Of a stretch of DNA of 64,000 bases, positions 55,790 through 64,000 are shown in pieces; positions within the stretch are counted from its first letter, which is position 1, and each line of letters begins with the position of its first letter. The notes beneath the pieces were generated by a model that ran no database searches, was not told where the DNA came from, and worked only from the letters and a program-made list of their open reading frames with translations. Where the stretch lies: positions 624,707 through 688,706 of the forward strand of contig NZ_LN868937.1 of assembly GCF_001244735.1 (NCBI RefSeq). The letters run 5' to 3'. A program made the translations under genes and the position numbers. The DNA comes from Bacillus andreraoultii. GTDB taxonomy: Bacteria; Bacillota; Bacilli; Bacillales; Caldibacillaceae.

Positions 55790-58700
55790 ATGAGAGGAAT
55801 TATAAAGGCAAAATGGCTGATTGTTGTCGCATGGATTGCAGCTGTTGTTATTTTACTTTTGACCGCACCAAACATGGCCAATCTCGTTCGGGAAAAAGGT
55901 CAATTGGATGTACCAGACGGTTATTCTTCAAAAGAAGCCCAACAAATTTTAGATAAAATCAATCAACAAAAAGGAACAAAAGAAACAACATCCGTTGCCC
56001 TTGTTTTTCACAACAAAGATGGGCTATCAGATGCGGATCTCGATGAAGCGAAAAATGCCGTAAAAGAATTAGAAGAACAAAAAGACAAACTTGGAATTAA
56101 AGAAATTTTAACTCATTTTGATCAAAAAGAACTTAAAGATCAATTATTCGCAAAAGATGGTAAAACGATTCTCGTATCGTTAACCGTTGATTGGGAAGGC
56201 CGCTCTGCCCATCAACTAAGTGCTGATTTATATAAAGCGATTGATCATGTAAAACTTGAACACTATTATACGGGTTCTTCTTTTATCGATGAGGATGTGG
56301 TTTTAACATCGGAAGCTGGGTTGAAAAAAACTGAATCGATTACGGTCGTATTTATTCTTATCGTTCTCATCGCTGTATTCCGTTCAATTGTTACACCATT
56401 TATTCCGTTAATTACAGTAGGAATTAGTTATTTGGCATCACAATCGATTGTCGCGTTTCTAGTAGACTATGTTAATTTCCCGTTATCGAACTTTACACAG
56501 ATTTTCTTAGTTGCCGTACTGTTCGGGATTGGTACAGACTATTCGATATTGTTATTGAGTCGGTTTAAGGAAGAACTTTCTATTCAGGAAAGTTTGTCTG
56601 ACGCGATTGTAGAAACGTACAAACATGCAGGTAAAACTGTGTTATTTAGTGGAATCGCCGTTTTAATCGGATTTGCCGTCATTGGTTTTTCACAATTTAA
56701 ATTGTATCAATCCGCTTCTGCCGTTGCCGTTGGGATAGTTGTTTTACTTATTGCGTTGTTTACGATTGTTCCATTTTTCATGGCTGTTCTTGGGAAAAAG
56801 ATTTTTTGGCCAGTGAAAGGAAGTTTGGAACATAAACCGAGTCGTCTTTGGACATTTGCCGGACGAATCTCTTTTGCTAGACCGATTGTTTCATTGTTAA
56901 TTGTTGCCGCAATTACTGTTCCATTTATTTTAACGTATGATGGTGGTTTATCCTACAATTCGATGGATGAAATTGGTGAAGGGTACAACTCAGTAAAAGG
57001 ATTCGATATTATTGAAAAGAGCTTTGGACCAGGTCAAGCGATGCCAACAACGGTCGTTCTTAAAAATGATGAAGAAATGGATAAAACGGATTACATGGGC
57101 ATTATGGAAAACATTAGTGCCGAATTAGAAAAAGTCGATGGAGTTGATATTGTTCGTTCCCTTACACGTCCGACTGGGGAAAAACTAGAAGACTTACAAA
57201 TTGCGAAACAAGCAGAAACGTTAAAAGATGGAATTAATGAAGGAAATGATGGCATTAAACAAATTCGTGATGGTCTAGATGAAGCGAACTCAGAGCTTGT
57301 TGCCTCCACACCTCAAATTACAGAAGCAACAGACGGGATTAGCTCATTAATTTCCGGTACGAAAGAACTACAAACAGGAATCACCGATCTGCAAACAGGT
57401 TTGAAACAAATTGAAGATGGAGTTCGTCAAGGTTCCATGGGCGCTGGAGAAGCGAAAAAGGGAATAGCAGAAATTAAGAAAAATGCAGAAACAATGTTAG
57501 ATGGTTATAAACAGCTTGTGAATAGTTATAAAGAAATACAAACAAACTTAGCAACCATCCATTCAAACTATGAAAATATTGAAAAAGGATTAAATGGCTT
57601 ACATAGTCAATTAGGCCAATTAGAACAAGCCTTTACGTATTTAGAAGGTTATTTAAACAGTCAAGAAGTTAGTGAAGCGCAACAAGGTGCTGTACAAAGC
57701 TTGGCAGGAATTAAACTGTATTATGGAGCTTTGCAAGAAAACTTACCGAAACTTGCTGGTGGGTTGTTTGAATTAAATAAAGGCCTCGGTCAAGTTACAG
57801 TAGGAATGAAAACAGCAAATGAAAACTTCAGTAAAATCAATGACGGACAAGGTCAGTTAATTCAAGGAATGGAACAATTAATTGCAGGACTTGGTGAGTT
57901 AGAAAAAGGCCTGACAACTGCGGCAAATGGTCAAGGAACCATTGTGAGCAAATTACCAGAAGTAAGCTCAGGTCTTGGTCAAGTGAATGCTGGCCAACAA
58001 CAATTACTTAACGGTTTCTCAGGGTTAGGGGGCCAATTTGGTCAATTAACAGACGGTCTTGGACAAAGTGTTGATGGGCTTACTCAAATTCACGATGGAT
58101 TTAAAGATGCAGAAGGATTCCTCGGTGATCTTGCAGAAAGCGATGAGAGTTCCGGTATCTTTATACCAGATGAAGTATTAGAAAATGAAGAATTCGAGCA
58201 AGTGCTAGATACTTATTTATCACCAGACAAAAAGGTAGCAACACTCGATGTGATCTTTAGTAAAAACCCATATTCCACAGAAGCGATTGGTGAAGTCGGT
58301 GAATTGAAAGCAGCAGTGGAACGAGCAGTAAAAGGGACCAAATTAGAAAATGCACAAGTAGCAGTCGGCGGTGTAACAAGTACGTACCATGACTTAGGGA
58401 CAATGAGTGATCAAGACTTCTCACGTACGGTTGTATACATGTTGATCGGAATTTTCATCGTATTAGTGATTTTATTCCGTTCACTAATTATGCCGATTTA
58501 CATTGTCGCCTCTCTCCTCATCACGTATTACACAACAATGGGAATTACGGAAGCCGTGTTCGTTAACTTGCTCGGTTATGACGGTTTAACATGGGCCGTA
58601 CCATTCTTCTCGTTCGTTATTTTAATGGCCCTTGGTGTCGATTATAGTATTTTCTTAATGGGTCGTTTCAACGAATATCGAGATGAACCAGTTGATAAAG

Positions 58701-58960
58701 CAATGATTCTCGCTATGGGCTCTATGGGATCAGTCATCATCTCGGCTGTGATTATTCTTGGTGGTACATTTGCAGCAATGCTTCCAAGTGGTGTTCTATC
58801 ACTATTACAAATCGCCACCGTCGTCATCACCGGACTCGTCTTATACTCGGTCATCATGCTACCACTATTCATACCAGTCGTTGTCAAAATCTTCGGCAAA
58901 GCCAACTGGTGGCCATTCGTTAGCGTGAGTAAAATATGCGATAACCATCTAGATAAATAA
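55790..58960 (+). CDS. MMPL/RND-type transporter (YdgH-like)
   Basis: This 1056-residue membrane protein of the MMPL family has two homologous bundles, one helix plus five each (about 10-350 and 880-1050), with conserved motifs GIGTDYSILLLSRFKEEL and ALGVDYSIFLMGRFNEYR. Between them lies a very long extracellular insert (about 480-810) rich in GL/GQ heptads (LQTGITDLQTGLKQIEDG), like YhgE-type coiled regions. Such proteins export lipids or drugs. It forms an operon with the MarR gene upstream. GGAGG lies eight bases before the ATG. Confidence 0.92.
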   Translation: MRGIIKAKWLIVVAWIAAVVILLLTAPNMANLVREKGQLDVPDGYSSKEAQQILDKINQQKGTKETTSVALVFHNKDGLSDADLDEAKNAVKELEEQKDKLGIKEILTHFDQKELKDQLFAKDGKTILVSLTVDWEGRSAHQLSADLYKAIDHVKLEHYYTGSSFIDEDVVLTSEAGLKKTESITVVFILIVLIAVFRSIVTPFIPLITVGISYLASQSIVAFLVDYVNFPLSNFTQIFLVAVLFGIGTDYSILLLSRFKEELSIQESLSDAIVETYKHAGKTVLFSGIAVLIGFAVIGFSQFKLYQSASAVAVGIVVLLIALFTIVPFFMAVLGKKIFWPVKGSLEHKPSRLWTFAGRISFARPIVSLLIVAAITVPFILTYDGGLSYNSMDEIGEGYNSVKGFDIIEKSFGPGQAMPTTVVLKNDEEMDKTDYMGIMENISAELEKVDGVDIVRSLTRPTGEKLEDLQIAKQAETLKDGINEGNDGIKQIRDGLDEANSELVASTPQITEATDGISSLISGTKELQTGITDLQTGLKQIEDGVRQGSMGAGEAKKGIAEIKKNAETMLDGYKQLVNSYKEIQTNLATIHSNYENIEKGLNGLHSQLGQLEQAFTYLEGYLNSQEVSEAQQGAVQSLAGIKLYYGALQENLPKLAGGLFELNKGLGQVTVGMKTANENFSKINDGQGQLIQGMEQLIAGLGELEKGLTTAANGQGTIVSKLPEVSSGLGQVNAGQQQLLNGFSGLGGQFGQLTDGLGQSVDGLTQIHDGFKDAEGFLGDLAESDESSGIFIPDEVLENEEFEQVLDTYLSPDKKVATLDVIFSKNPYSTEAIGEVGELKAAVERAVKGTKLENAQVAVGGVTSTYHDLGTMSDQDFSRTVVYMLIGIFIVLVILFRSLIMPIYIVASLLITYYTTMGITEAVFVNLLGYDGLTWAVPFFSFVILMALGVDYSIFLMGRFNEYRDEPVDKAMILAMGSMGSVIISAVIILGGTFAAMLPSGVLSLLQIATVVITGLVLYSVIMLPLFIPVVVKIFGKANWWPFVSVSKICDNHLDK

Positions 58961-58980
58961 ATAGAAATATAGATAAGCAG

Positions 58981-59019
58981 AACCACCTTGAAGCTTTAAT
59001 CGGCTTTTGGGTGGTTTTT
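58981..59019 (+). terminator. Terminator of the marR-MMPL operon
   Basis: AACCACC pairs with GGTGGTT, with a further AAGC/GGCTT stem inside, followed by TTTTTG. Confidence 0.85.
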
Positions 59020-59140
59020 GTTAGTAGTCGTGGATAGTTGTGCTCTAACTAATTATTAAATTTTCACCAATATAATACCACTTTATAGTTCTAAAGTAGT
59101 ATAATGAAGGTGATTTATGAAGTGAATTTGGGTGGTTAAT

Positions 59141-59245
59141 ATGAGGTCAATAGCACATATTCGTAAAAGTGATAAAAAGATTCAAACTGTTGAAGAGCAC
59201 TTAATTTATGAAATAGCACATCAAATTAAAATGTTTTATTTATGA
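59141..59245 (+). pseudogene. Probable 5' remnant of a cas3 gene
   Basis: A 34-codon frame starts MRSIAHIRKSDKKIQTVEEH and continues LIYEIAHQIK. The segment IAHIRKSDKKIQTVEEHL matches from memory the opening of the HD nuclease domain of type I Cas3 proteins (IAHI-E-D-KIQ-VEEHL). The frame then stops and is followed by a dispersed repeat; no other cas gene or CRISPR array is in the window. GGTGGTTA upstream is a weak ribosome binding site. Confidence 0.5.
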
Positions 59246-59280
59246 TCATGAAGAAACATGTTTAGTAGCCAAAAAATGGT

Positions 59281-59396
59281 CTATCCGAAAAGTGGATATA
59301 CCCAAAAATGTAATAATCAAGAATATTGATATACCTAGGCTTTGAAACACGAAAAGGGCATCCAGAAATCAAAATTACGACTTCCTGGATTGCCCC
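59281..59396 (+). repeat. Dispersed hairpin element, copy 3
   Basis: Aligns with 51151-51268 in the same orientation. Its terminal stem (GGGCATCCAGAAATC ... CTTCCTGGATTGCCCC) ends 12 bases from the stop codon of the convergent transporter gene and can serve as its terminator. Confidence 0.8.
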
Positions 59397-59408
59397 AACA
59401 AATTTATA

Positions 59409-60236
59409 CTATTTTCCTCCAATATTTTGTTTCCTCTTGCTATCTACAATTGTGACCGTTTTACCATTTCCTTCGTTATTCACATACCAATACGCTGCTC
59501 CGACGAAGAGTCCTCCACCAACGATATTTCCTAGTGAGACAATTAGTAAGTTATGCAGTGAACCGATGAGTGTGATTGTATCCGGATGTGGTACTGATAA
59601 TGAAATCGAGAATAAGGCCATGTTTGCGATACTATGTTCATAGCCGGATACGAAGAATGATGTGACAGTCATCATGATTAACATTACTTTTGCTGCGAAG
59701 TTATCAGTTTGCAGTGGAAGCCAAATAGCAAGACAAACGAGCCAGTTACAAAGAATGCCTCGGAAGAACATTTCACCCGTTGTTAAGTTGATTTTTCCTG
59801 CAACTGCGGTCATTAAATAATGGTCTGCAGGTATATCTTTAAATAATCCAGTTTGTACGAATAAAAACGTGAAAAAGAAAACGCCAATTAAATTGCCGAA
59901 ATACGTGGCAAACCAAACATGAAGTAGTTCTTTTACAGAATTTCGTTTATCAAGTGCACCCATAGTTAAATACATCGTGTTCCCTGTGAATAACTCCCCA
60001 CCACCAATGACAATGAGTATGAGAGCGAGTGAAAAAGCTAGCCCTGCCATAAGGGAGGTTGCAGGAGAACCAGAAGTGAGAAAGGCATCTCCAATTTTAA
60101 ATGAAAAAATAACAGCGAAAGAAATATAGACGCCTGCAAGCATTGCTTTTGTCCAAAACTTCCAAGGTGCGTTCGTTAATAACGATGCTTTTTTAATAGA
60201 AAGCTGTATAGCTGTGTTTAGTGGAGTATTTGCCAT
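59409..60236 (-). CDS. Formate/nitrite transporter family channel
   Basis: The 275-residue pentameric channel has six helices of the FNT family: WTKAMLAGVYISFAVIFSFK, the conserved GGGELFTGNTMYLTMG, FATYFGNLIGVFFFT, FFRGILCNWLVCLAIWLP, VSGYEHSIANMALF and GNIVGGGLFVGAAYWYV. Members move formate, nitrite or hydrosulfide. No pyruvate-formate lyase or nitrite reductase gene is near to decide. An FNR/CRP-type palindrome just after the promoter suggests control by oxygen or nitrogen oxides. AGGAGAG precedes the ATG. Confidence 0.92.
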   Translation of the reverse strand: MANTPLNTAIQLSIKKASLLTNAPWKFWTKAMLAGVYISFAVIFSFKIGDAFLTSGSPATSLMAGLAFSLALILIVIGGGELFTGNTMYLTMGALDKRNSVKELLHVWFATYFGNLIGVFFFTFLFVQTGLFKDIPADHYLMTAVAGKINLTTGEMFFRGILCNWLVCLAIWLPLQTDNFAAKVMLIMMTVTSFFVSGYEHSIANMALFSISLSVPHPDTITLIGSLHNLLIVSLGNIVGGGLFVGAAYWYVNNEGNGKTVTIVDSKRKQNIGGK

Positions 60237-60262
60237 AGAAACTCTCCTATCATGATTACTAT

Positions 60263-60278
60263 TGTGATTAATGTCACA
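60263..60278 (-). promoter_or_regulatory. FNR/CRP-type palindrome TGTGA-N6-TCACA
   Basis: TGTGATTAATGTCACA fits the Bacillus FNR consensus exactly. It lies just after the predicted promoter (about +3 to +18), a position that suggests repression rather than activation. Confidence 0.72.
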
Positions 60279-60287
60279 ATCATTTTT

Positions 60288-60316
60288 ACTATACCTAATC
60301 TTTTTAGTTGAGACAA
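60288..60316 (-). promoter_or_regulatory. Promoter of the formate/nitrite channel gene
   Basis: On the minus strand TTGTCT (60316-60311) and TATAGT (60293-60288) are 17 bases apart. Confidence 0.65.
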
Positions 60317-60368
60317 TCCCTTTTCGGAAATGTTAAACGAAAAGCCATAAATACGAAAGGGAAAAATA

Positions 60369-60483
60369 TTATCCACAATCAAATGCAGTTTATCCACAAG
60401 TCATAAGTGAATTTCCACAGTAACCAATTAGTTAATCACAGGAAAAGCACAAATTATCCACAGTATCAACATGATTATTCACA
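60369..60483 (+). promoter_or_regulatory. DnaA-box cluster 1
   Basis: Perfect TTATCCACA boxes lie at 60369, 60390 and 60454; a one-mismatch box TTATTCACA lies at 60475, and weaker forms at 60411 and 60432. All point the same way. An AT-rich stretch follows to 60600. Confidence 0.8.
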
Positions 60484-60724
60484 GAAGTATAAATTCATAT
60501 ACAATTCAAAACGTTTATTTAGATATATAAAGATAAATTTTGTTGATAACCTTGGGGAAGTTTATTCTAATGTTAGAACAATAAATATCCAGTTTGAATA
60601 AGCACTAGATTCGTTATTGTATCCTTTTTTGAACATGTTTTAAAACGAGAGAAATTTGAAAAGTATGGTATGATAAAAAATAATACAAGTAGGCAAATAC
60701 CTTAATATATTTTGGAGTGAGGAT

Positions 60725-60958
60725 ATGGTTGGGAAATTAATTGCTGGACTTATTTTTCCTTGTTTATTAGTGATTTTATTTACACGTGTGACGTATAACC
60801 ATATTGTCGGTACGTTGCTCGCTTTAGCACTTATCTCGGTTTCCGCATATAAAGGATACACACATTCGTGGCCATTAATTATTATTGATGGAATCTCCTT
60901 GACGGTTGGATTTTGGTATTCCCGACGTATGGTGAAAAAGTTTAAAAAACAGCAATAA
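60725..60958 (+). CDS. csbA: CsbA-like small membrane protein (DUF2198)
   Basis: The 77-residue protein has two or three helices and matches B. subtilis CsbA (IFPCLLVILFTRVTYNHIVG, ISVSAYKGYTHSW). CsbA is a SigB-controlled membrane protein of unknown function next to uvrBA, the same place as here. GGAGTGAGG lies seven bases before the ATG. It stands between two DnaA-box clusters. Confidence 0.9.
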   Translation: MVGKLIAGLIFPCLLVILFTRVTYNHIVGTLLALALISVSAYKGYTHSWPLIIIDGISLTVGFWYSRRMVKKFKKQQ

Positions 60959-60979
60959 AAATACAAATGCATCCTATGT

Positions 60980-61023
60980 AAAAACAGATTGCTTACCGAT
61001 TACGCTAAGCAGTCTTTGTTTTT
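60980..61023 (+). terminator. Terminator of csbA
   Basis: AAAAACAGATTGCTTA pairs imperfectly with TAAGCAGTCTTTGTTTTT around a 10-base loop. Confidence 0.7.
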
Positions 61024-61174
61024 GGCTCTTTTCTCAGAACTATTTTTACTTAGAGATTGCTTTTTAAAAGTGAAAATATACTGTGATAAAAGCAAGTCCT
61101 TGTTTAAAGTGCACATCCGCCATGTAAGAAAAACAATATACAAAAGCCTCATAGTATGTTATAGAAACTAGAAA

Positions 61175-61246
61175 TGTGGATAATATTTCGAAAAGTTGTG
61201 GATAAAGATTTCGGAAATTGTGTATAACTCTATTAGGTTATGCACA
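61175..61246 (-). promoter_or_regulatory. DnaA-box cluster 2
   Basis: Perfect boxes on the minus strand (TGTGGATAA on +) lie at 61175 and 61197; one-mismatch boxes are TGTGTATAA at 61219 and, on the plus strand, TTATGCACA at 61238. Confidence 0.75.
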
Positions 61247-61299
61247 TAAGGGATTTTAAAAAACAAGCGTACAGTCGATTTAGATGTGAATAAAATAAT

Positions 61300-61313
61300 C
61301 GAATATTCGTTCG
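61300..61313 (+). promoter_or_regulatory. LexA (DinR) box upstream of uvrB
   Basis: CGAATATTCGTTCG matches the Bacillus SOS consensus CGAAC-N4-GTTCG with one change. B. subtilis uvrBA is known to be LexA-controlled. Confidence 0.65.
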
Positions 61314-61379
61314 TGAAATAGTAGTTTTTCAGTTCTTGTTTTGGTAAAATAAATTTAGCAAATATGAACGAGGGTAACT

Positions 61380-63386
61380 ATGAATGGGGTGAAATGGATG
61401 GAGCTATTCGATACGAAATTTGAGCTAGTCTCGAAGTATAAACCTGACGGAGACCAGCCAGAAGCAATTAAACAATTGGTTCAAGGGATTAAAGAAGGAA
61501 AGAAACATCAAACATTACTTGGTGCAACAGGAACAGGTAAAACGTTTACAATATCGAATGTAATTAAAGAAGTGAATAAACCAACATTAGTTATTGCACA
61601 TAATAAAACATTAGCTGGACAGTTGTATAGTGAGTTTAAAGAGTTTTTTCCAAATAATGCCGTTGAATACTTTGTCAGTTATTATGATTATTATCAACCA
61701 GAAGCGTATGTCCCTCAGACAGATACGTATATTGAGAAGGATGCAAGTATTAATGATGAGATTGATAAATTACGTCACTCAGCAACATCCGCTTTATTTG
61801 AGCGTCGTGATGTTATTATTATTGCGAGTGTTTCTTGTATATACGGTTTAGGTTCGCCTGAAGAATATAAAGAGCTTGTTTTATCGTTACGAGTTGGTAC
61901 AGAGATTGAAAGGAATGCATTACTGCGAAAACTCGTGGACATTCAATATACACGTAATGATATTGATTTTCATCGTGGGACATTCCGAGTTCGTGGGGAT
62001 GTTGTTGAGATTTTTCCATCTTCCCGAGATGAGCATTGTATACGGGTAGAATTTTTCGGGGATGAAATTGATCGCATTCGTGAAGTTGATGCGTTGACCG
62101 GTGAAATTATAGGAGATCGCGAACATGTGGCCATTTATCCTGCATCTCACTATGTTACGAGAGAAGAGAAAATGCGAGTTGCGATAAAAAATATTGAACA
62201 AGAACTACAAGAACGTTTGAAAGAACTCCGTGAGCAAAATAAGTTACTAGAAGCACAACGTTTGGAACAGCGTACAAATTATGATTTAGAAATGATGCGG
62301 GAGATGGGTTTTTGTTCTGGTATTGAAAATTACTCGCGCCACTTAACTTTACGTGAGGCAGGGGCAACACCCTATACATTGATTGACTATTTTCCTGATG
62401 ATTTCTTAATCGTAGTCGATGAGTCACATGTTACGATACCGCAAATTCGAGGGATGTATAACGGTGACCAAGCACGTAAAAACGTATTAGTTGAGCATGG
62501 TTTTCGGTTACCATCCGCGCTCGATAACCGTCCATTACGCTTTGACGAATTTGAAAAGCATATAAACCAAATTGTTTATGTTTCAGCAACACCCGGGCCA
62601 TATGAAATAGAGCATTGTCCGACCGTTGTAGAACAAATTATTCGGCCAACGGGATTGCTTGACCCGATTATCGAAGTGCGACCAATTAAAGGACAAATAG
62701 ATGATTTATTTGGTGAGATTCAAGAGCGAATTAAGAAAAATGAACGTGTGTTAGTGACGACATTAACGAAAAAGATGTCTGAGGATTTAACCGATTATTT
62801 GAAGGAATTAGGAATAAAAGTTCAATATTTACATTCGGAAATAAAAACGTTAGAACGAATTGAGATTATTCGGGATTTACGGTTAGGAAAATATGATGTT
62901 CTTGTTGGTATTAACCTGTTACGGGAAGGGTTAGATATTCCGGAAGTGTCCCTCGTAGCAATATTAGATGCAGATAAAGAAGGTTTCTTACGTTCGGAAC
63001 GTTCGCTCATTCAAACGATTGGGCGTGCGGCGCGAAATGCGAACGGAATGGTAATTATGTATGCAGATCGAATTACGGGATCGATGGAAATTGCGATTAA
63101 GGAAACAAAGCGGCGCCGGAAAATTCAAGAAGACTACAATAAAAAACATGGGATTACACCGAAAACGATTCAAAAAGAAATTCATGATGTGATTCGCGCA
63201 ACACAAGTAGCTGACGATCAAGAAGAAAATAAAGGTACAGTGAAATATGAAAAATTGTCTAAGAAAGAACGAGAGAAATTAATCCAAAAATTAGAAGTAG
63301 AAATGAAGGAAGCGGCCAAAGCACTTGATTTTGAACGCGCAGCAGAATTAAGGGATTTAGTTTTAGAGTTGAAAGCAGAAAGGTGA
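61380..63386 (+). CDS. uvrB: Excinuclease ABC subunit B
   Basis: UvrB is the damage-verifying helicase-like subunit of nucleotide excision repair. The product has up to 668 residues with Walker [12 protein letters not shown], the beta-hairpin region [20 protein letters not shown], the helicase motifs [17 protein letters not shown] and QTIGRAARN, and the C-terminal UVR domain ([20 protein letters not shown]) that contacts UvrC. The ATG at 61380 follows GAGGG by five bases; an in-frame ATG at 61398 after GGGGTG is equally possible. uvrA begins seven bases after its stop. A LexA box lies upstream. Confidence 0.97.
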   Translation: MNGVKWMELFDTKFELVSKYKPDGDQPEAIKQLVQGIKEGKKHQTLLGATGTGKTFTISNVIKEVNKPTLVIAHNKTLAGQLYSEFKEFFPNNAVEYFVSYYDYYQPEAYVPQTDTYIEKDASINDEIDKLRHSATSALFERRDVIIIASVSCIYGLGSPEEYKELVLSLRVGTEIERNALLRKLVDIQYTRNDIDFHRGTFRVRGDVVEIFPSSRDEHCIRVEFFGDEIDRIREVDALTGEIIGDREHVAIYPASHYVTREEKMRVAIKNIEQELQERLKELREQNKLLEAQRLEQRTNYDLEMMREMGFCSGIENYSRHLTLREAGATPYTLIDYFPDDFLIVVDESHVTIPQIRGMYNGDQARKNVLVEHGFRLPSALDNRPLRFDEFEKHINQIVYVSATPGPYEIEHCPTVVEQIIRPTGLLDPIIEVRPIKGQIDDLFGEIQERIKKNERVLVTTLTKKMSEDLTDYLKELGIKVQYLHSEIKTLERIEIIRDLRLGKYDVLVGINLLREGLDIPEVSLVAILDADKEGFLRSERSLIQTIGRAARNANGMVIMYADRITGSMEIAIKETKRRRKIQEDYNKKHGITPKTIQKEIHDVIRATQVADDQEENKGTVKYEKLSKKEREKLIQKLEVEMKEAAKALDFERAAELRDLVLELKAER

Positions 63387-63393
63387 CGGTCTA

Positions 63394-64000
63394 ATGAAAG
63401 ATGAAATCATTGTAAGAGGTGCCCGGACGAATAATTTACAAAATATTGATGTCAATATTCCTCGTAATCAATTAGTTGTATTAACTGGATTATCTGGCTC
63501 GGGTAAGTCTTCTTTAGCATTTGATACAATTTACGCAGAAGGGCAACGTCGCTATGTCGAGTCTCTATCTGCTTATGCACGGCAATTTTTAGGACAAATG
63601 GATAAACCAGATGTTGATTCGATTGAAGGATTGTCACCTGCGATTTCTATTGACCAAAAGACAACAAGCCGAAACCCTCGCTCGACAGTTGGTACAGTTA
63701 CTGAAATATATGACTATTTACGTTTACTTTATGCACGAATTGGGCATCCAATCTGTCCGATTCACGGTATAGAAATTACGTCGCAAACGATTCAACAAAT
63801 GGTCGACCGAATATTGGAATACCCTGAACGAACTCGAATACAAGTGTTAGCCCCAGTTGTATCGGGAAGAAAAGGAGCTCACGTAAAGGTACTTGAAGAT
63901 ATTAAAAAACAAGGTTTCGTCCGTGTTCGTGTGAATGGGGAAATGCAAGACTTAGCTGAAGAAATTGAATTAGATAAAAATAAAAAACACTCGATAGATG
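63394..64000 (+). CDS. uvrA: Excinuclease ABC subunit A (partial, runs off the window)
   Basis: The first 202 residues of UvrA are present: [20 protein letters not shown], Walker [41 protein letters not shown], and the beginning of the UvrB-binding region ([20 protein letters not shown]). UvrA loads UvrB onto damaged DNA. It is translated from the uvrB transcript, with AAAGGTGA upstream of the ATG. The rest of the gene lies beyond the right edge. Confidence 0.96.
   Translation, partial: MKDEIIVRGARTNNLQNIDVNIPRNQLVVLTGLSGSGKSSLAFDTIYAEGQRRYVESLSAYARQFLGQMDKPDVDSIEGLSPAISIDQKTTSRNPRSTVGTVTEIYDYLRLLYARIGHPICPIHGIEITSQTIQQMVDRILEYPERTRIQVLAPVVSGRKGAHVKVLEDIKKQGFVRVRVNGEMQDLAEEIELDKNKKHSID

Noticed and set aside
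60369-61246. Chromosomal or plasmid replication origin
   Set aside because: DnaA boxes are dense, but dnaA, dnaN and any rep or par genes are absent and the flanking genes are core csbA-uvrBA. A DnaA-titrating cluster is the simpler reading.

Overview
The window comes from a low-GC Gram-positive bacterium of the Bacillaceae (Bacillus in the wide sense). The evidence is a long colinear backbone: flaG-fliD-fliS-fliT-hpf-secA-prfB, then a YitT-family gene, cccB, ftsEX, an M23 hydrolase, ctpB and minJ, and finally csbA-uvrB-uvrA. This matches the order known from Bacillus subtilis and relatives. An FMN-riboswitch-controlled ribDEBAH operon, AGGAGG-type ribosome binding sites, TTG/GTG starts and AT-rich intergenic DNA fit the same group. 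No species is named because nothing in the sequence allows it.

Region by region. 1-1441 is an almost complete ISL3-family insertion sequence. 1462-5910 is a small peptide island: a 21-residue precursor ending CGGFNCG, a radical SAM/SPASM maturase and an ABC exporter, bracketed by two direct copies of a 215-bp element. 5.1-10.1 kb is a graveyard of mobile-element pieces, with a decayed IS3-family element, a broken lipoprotein gene, a truncated secreted-protein gene and a solitary rpsR. 10.2-14.2 kb carries a pseudogene and two paralogous MHS-family carriers with the same promoter, operator and cre layout. 14.3-19.4 kb is one secreted protein with 15 near-identical 79-residue repeats. 19.5-24.8 kb has corA and the riboflavin operon. 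25.1-29.7 kb has a formamidase remnant, transaldolase and transketolase genes and an MFS permease. 29.8-47.9 kb is the flagellar, secretion and division backbone. 48.1-60.2 kb is accessory: an M20 peptidase, a quinone-stress pair under an MhqR-type box, oligoendopeptidase F, a papain-like secreted protein, a MarR regulator with an MMPL transporter, a cas3 remnant and a formate/nitrite channel. 60.3-64.0 kb is csbA-uvrBA with two DnaA-box clusters and a LexA box; uvrA runs off the right edge.

How genes work together. The peptide operon has one vegetative promoter ahead of the precursor and a strong hairpin between precursor and maturase, a layout that would give more precursor than enzyme. The riboflavin genes form one operon under an FMN riboswitch with its own terminator. 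The filament cap, its chaperones and FlaG are together, followed by the ribosome hibernation factor. FtsE and FtsX overlap and are followed by a coiled-coil M23 hydrolase, the usual FtsEX partner type. CtpB and MinJ follow.

The main candidates for undescribed biology are: the 21-residue radical-SAM peptide system; two arrays of the motif TTCCGAAG with a strict 20-21 bp period; a three-copy 105-118 bp intergenic hairpin element placed at gene ends; and DnaA-box clusters on both sides of csbA.
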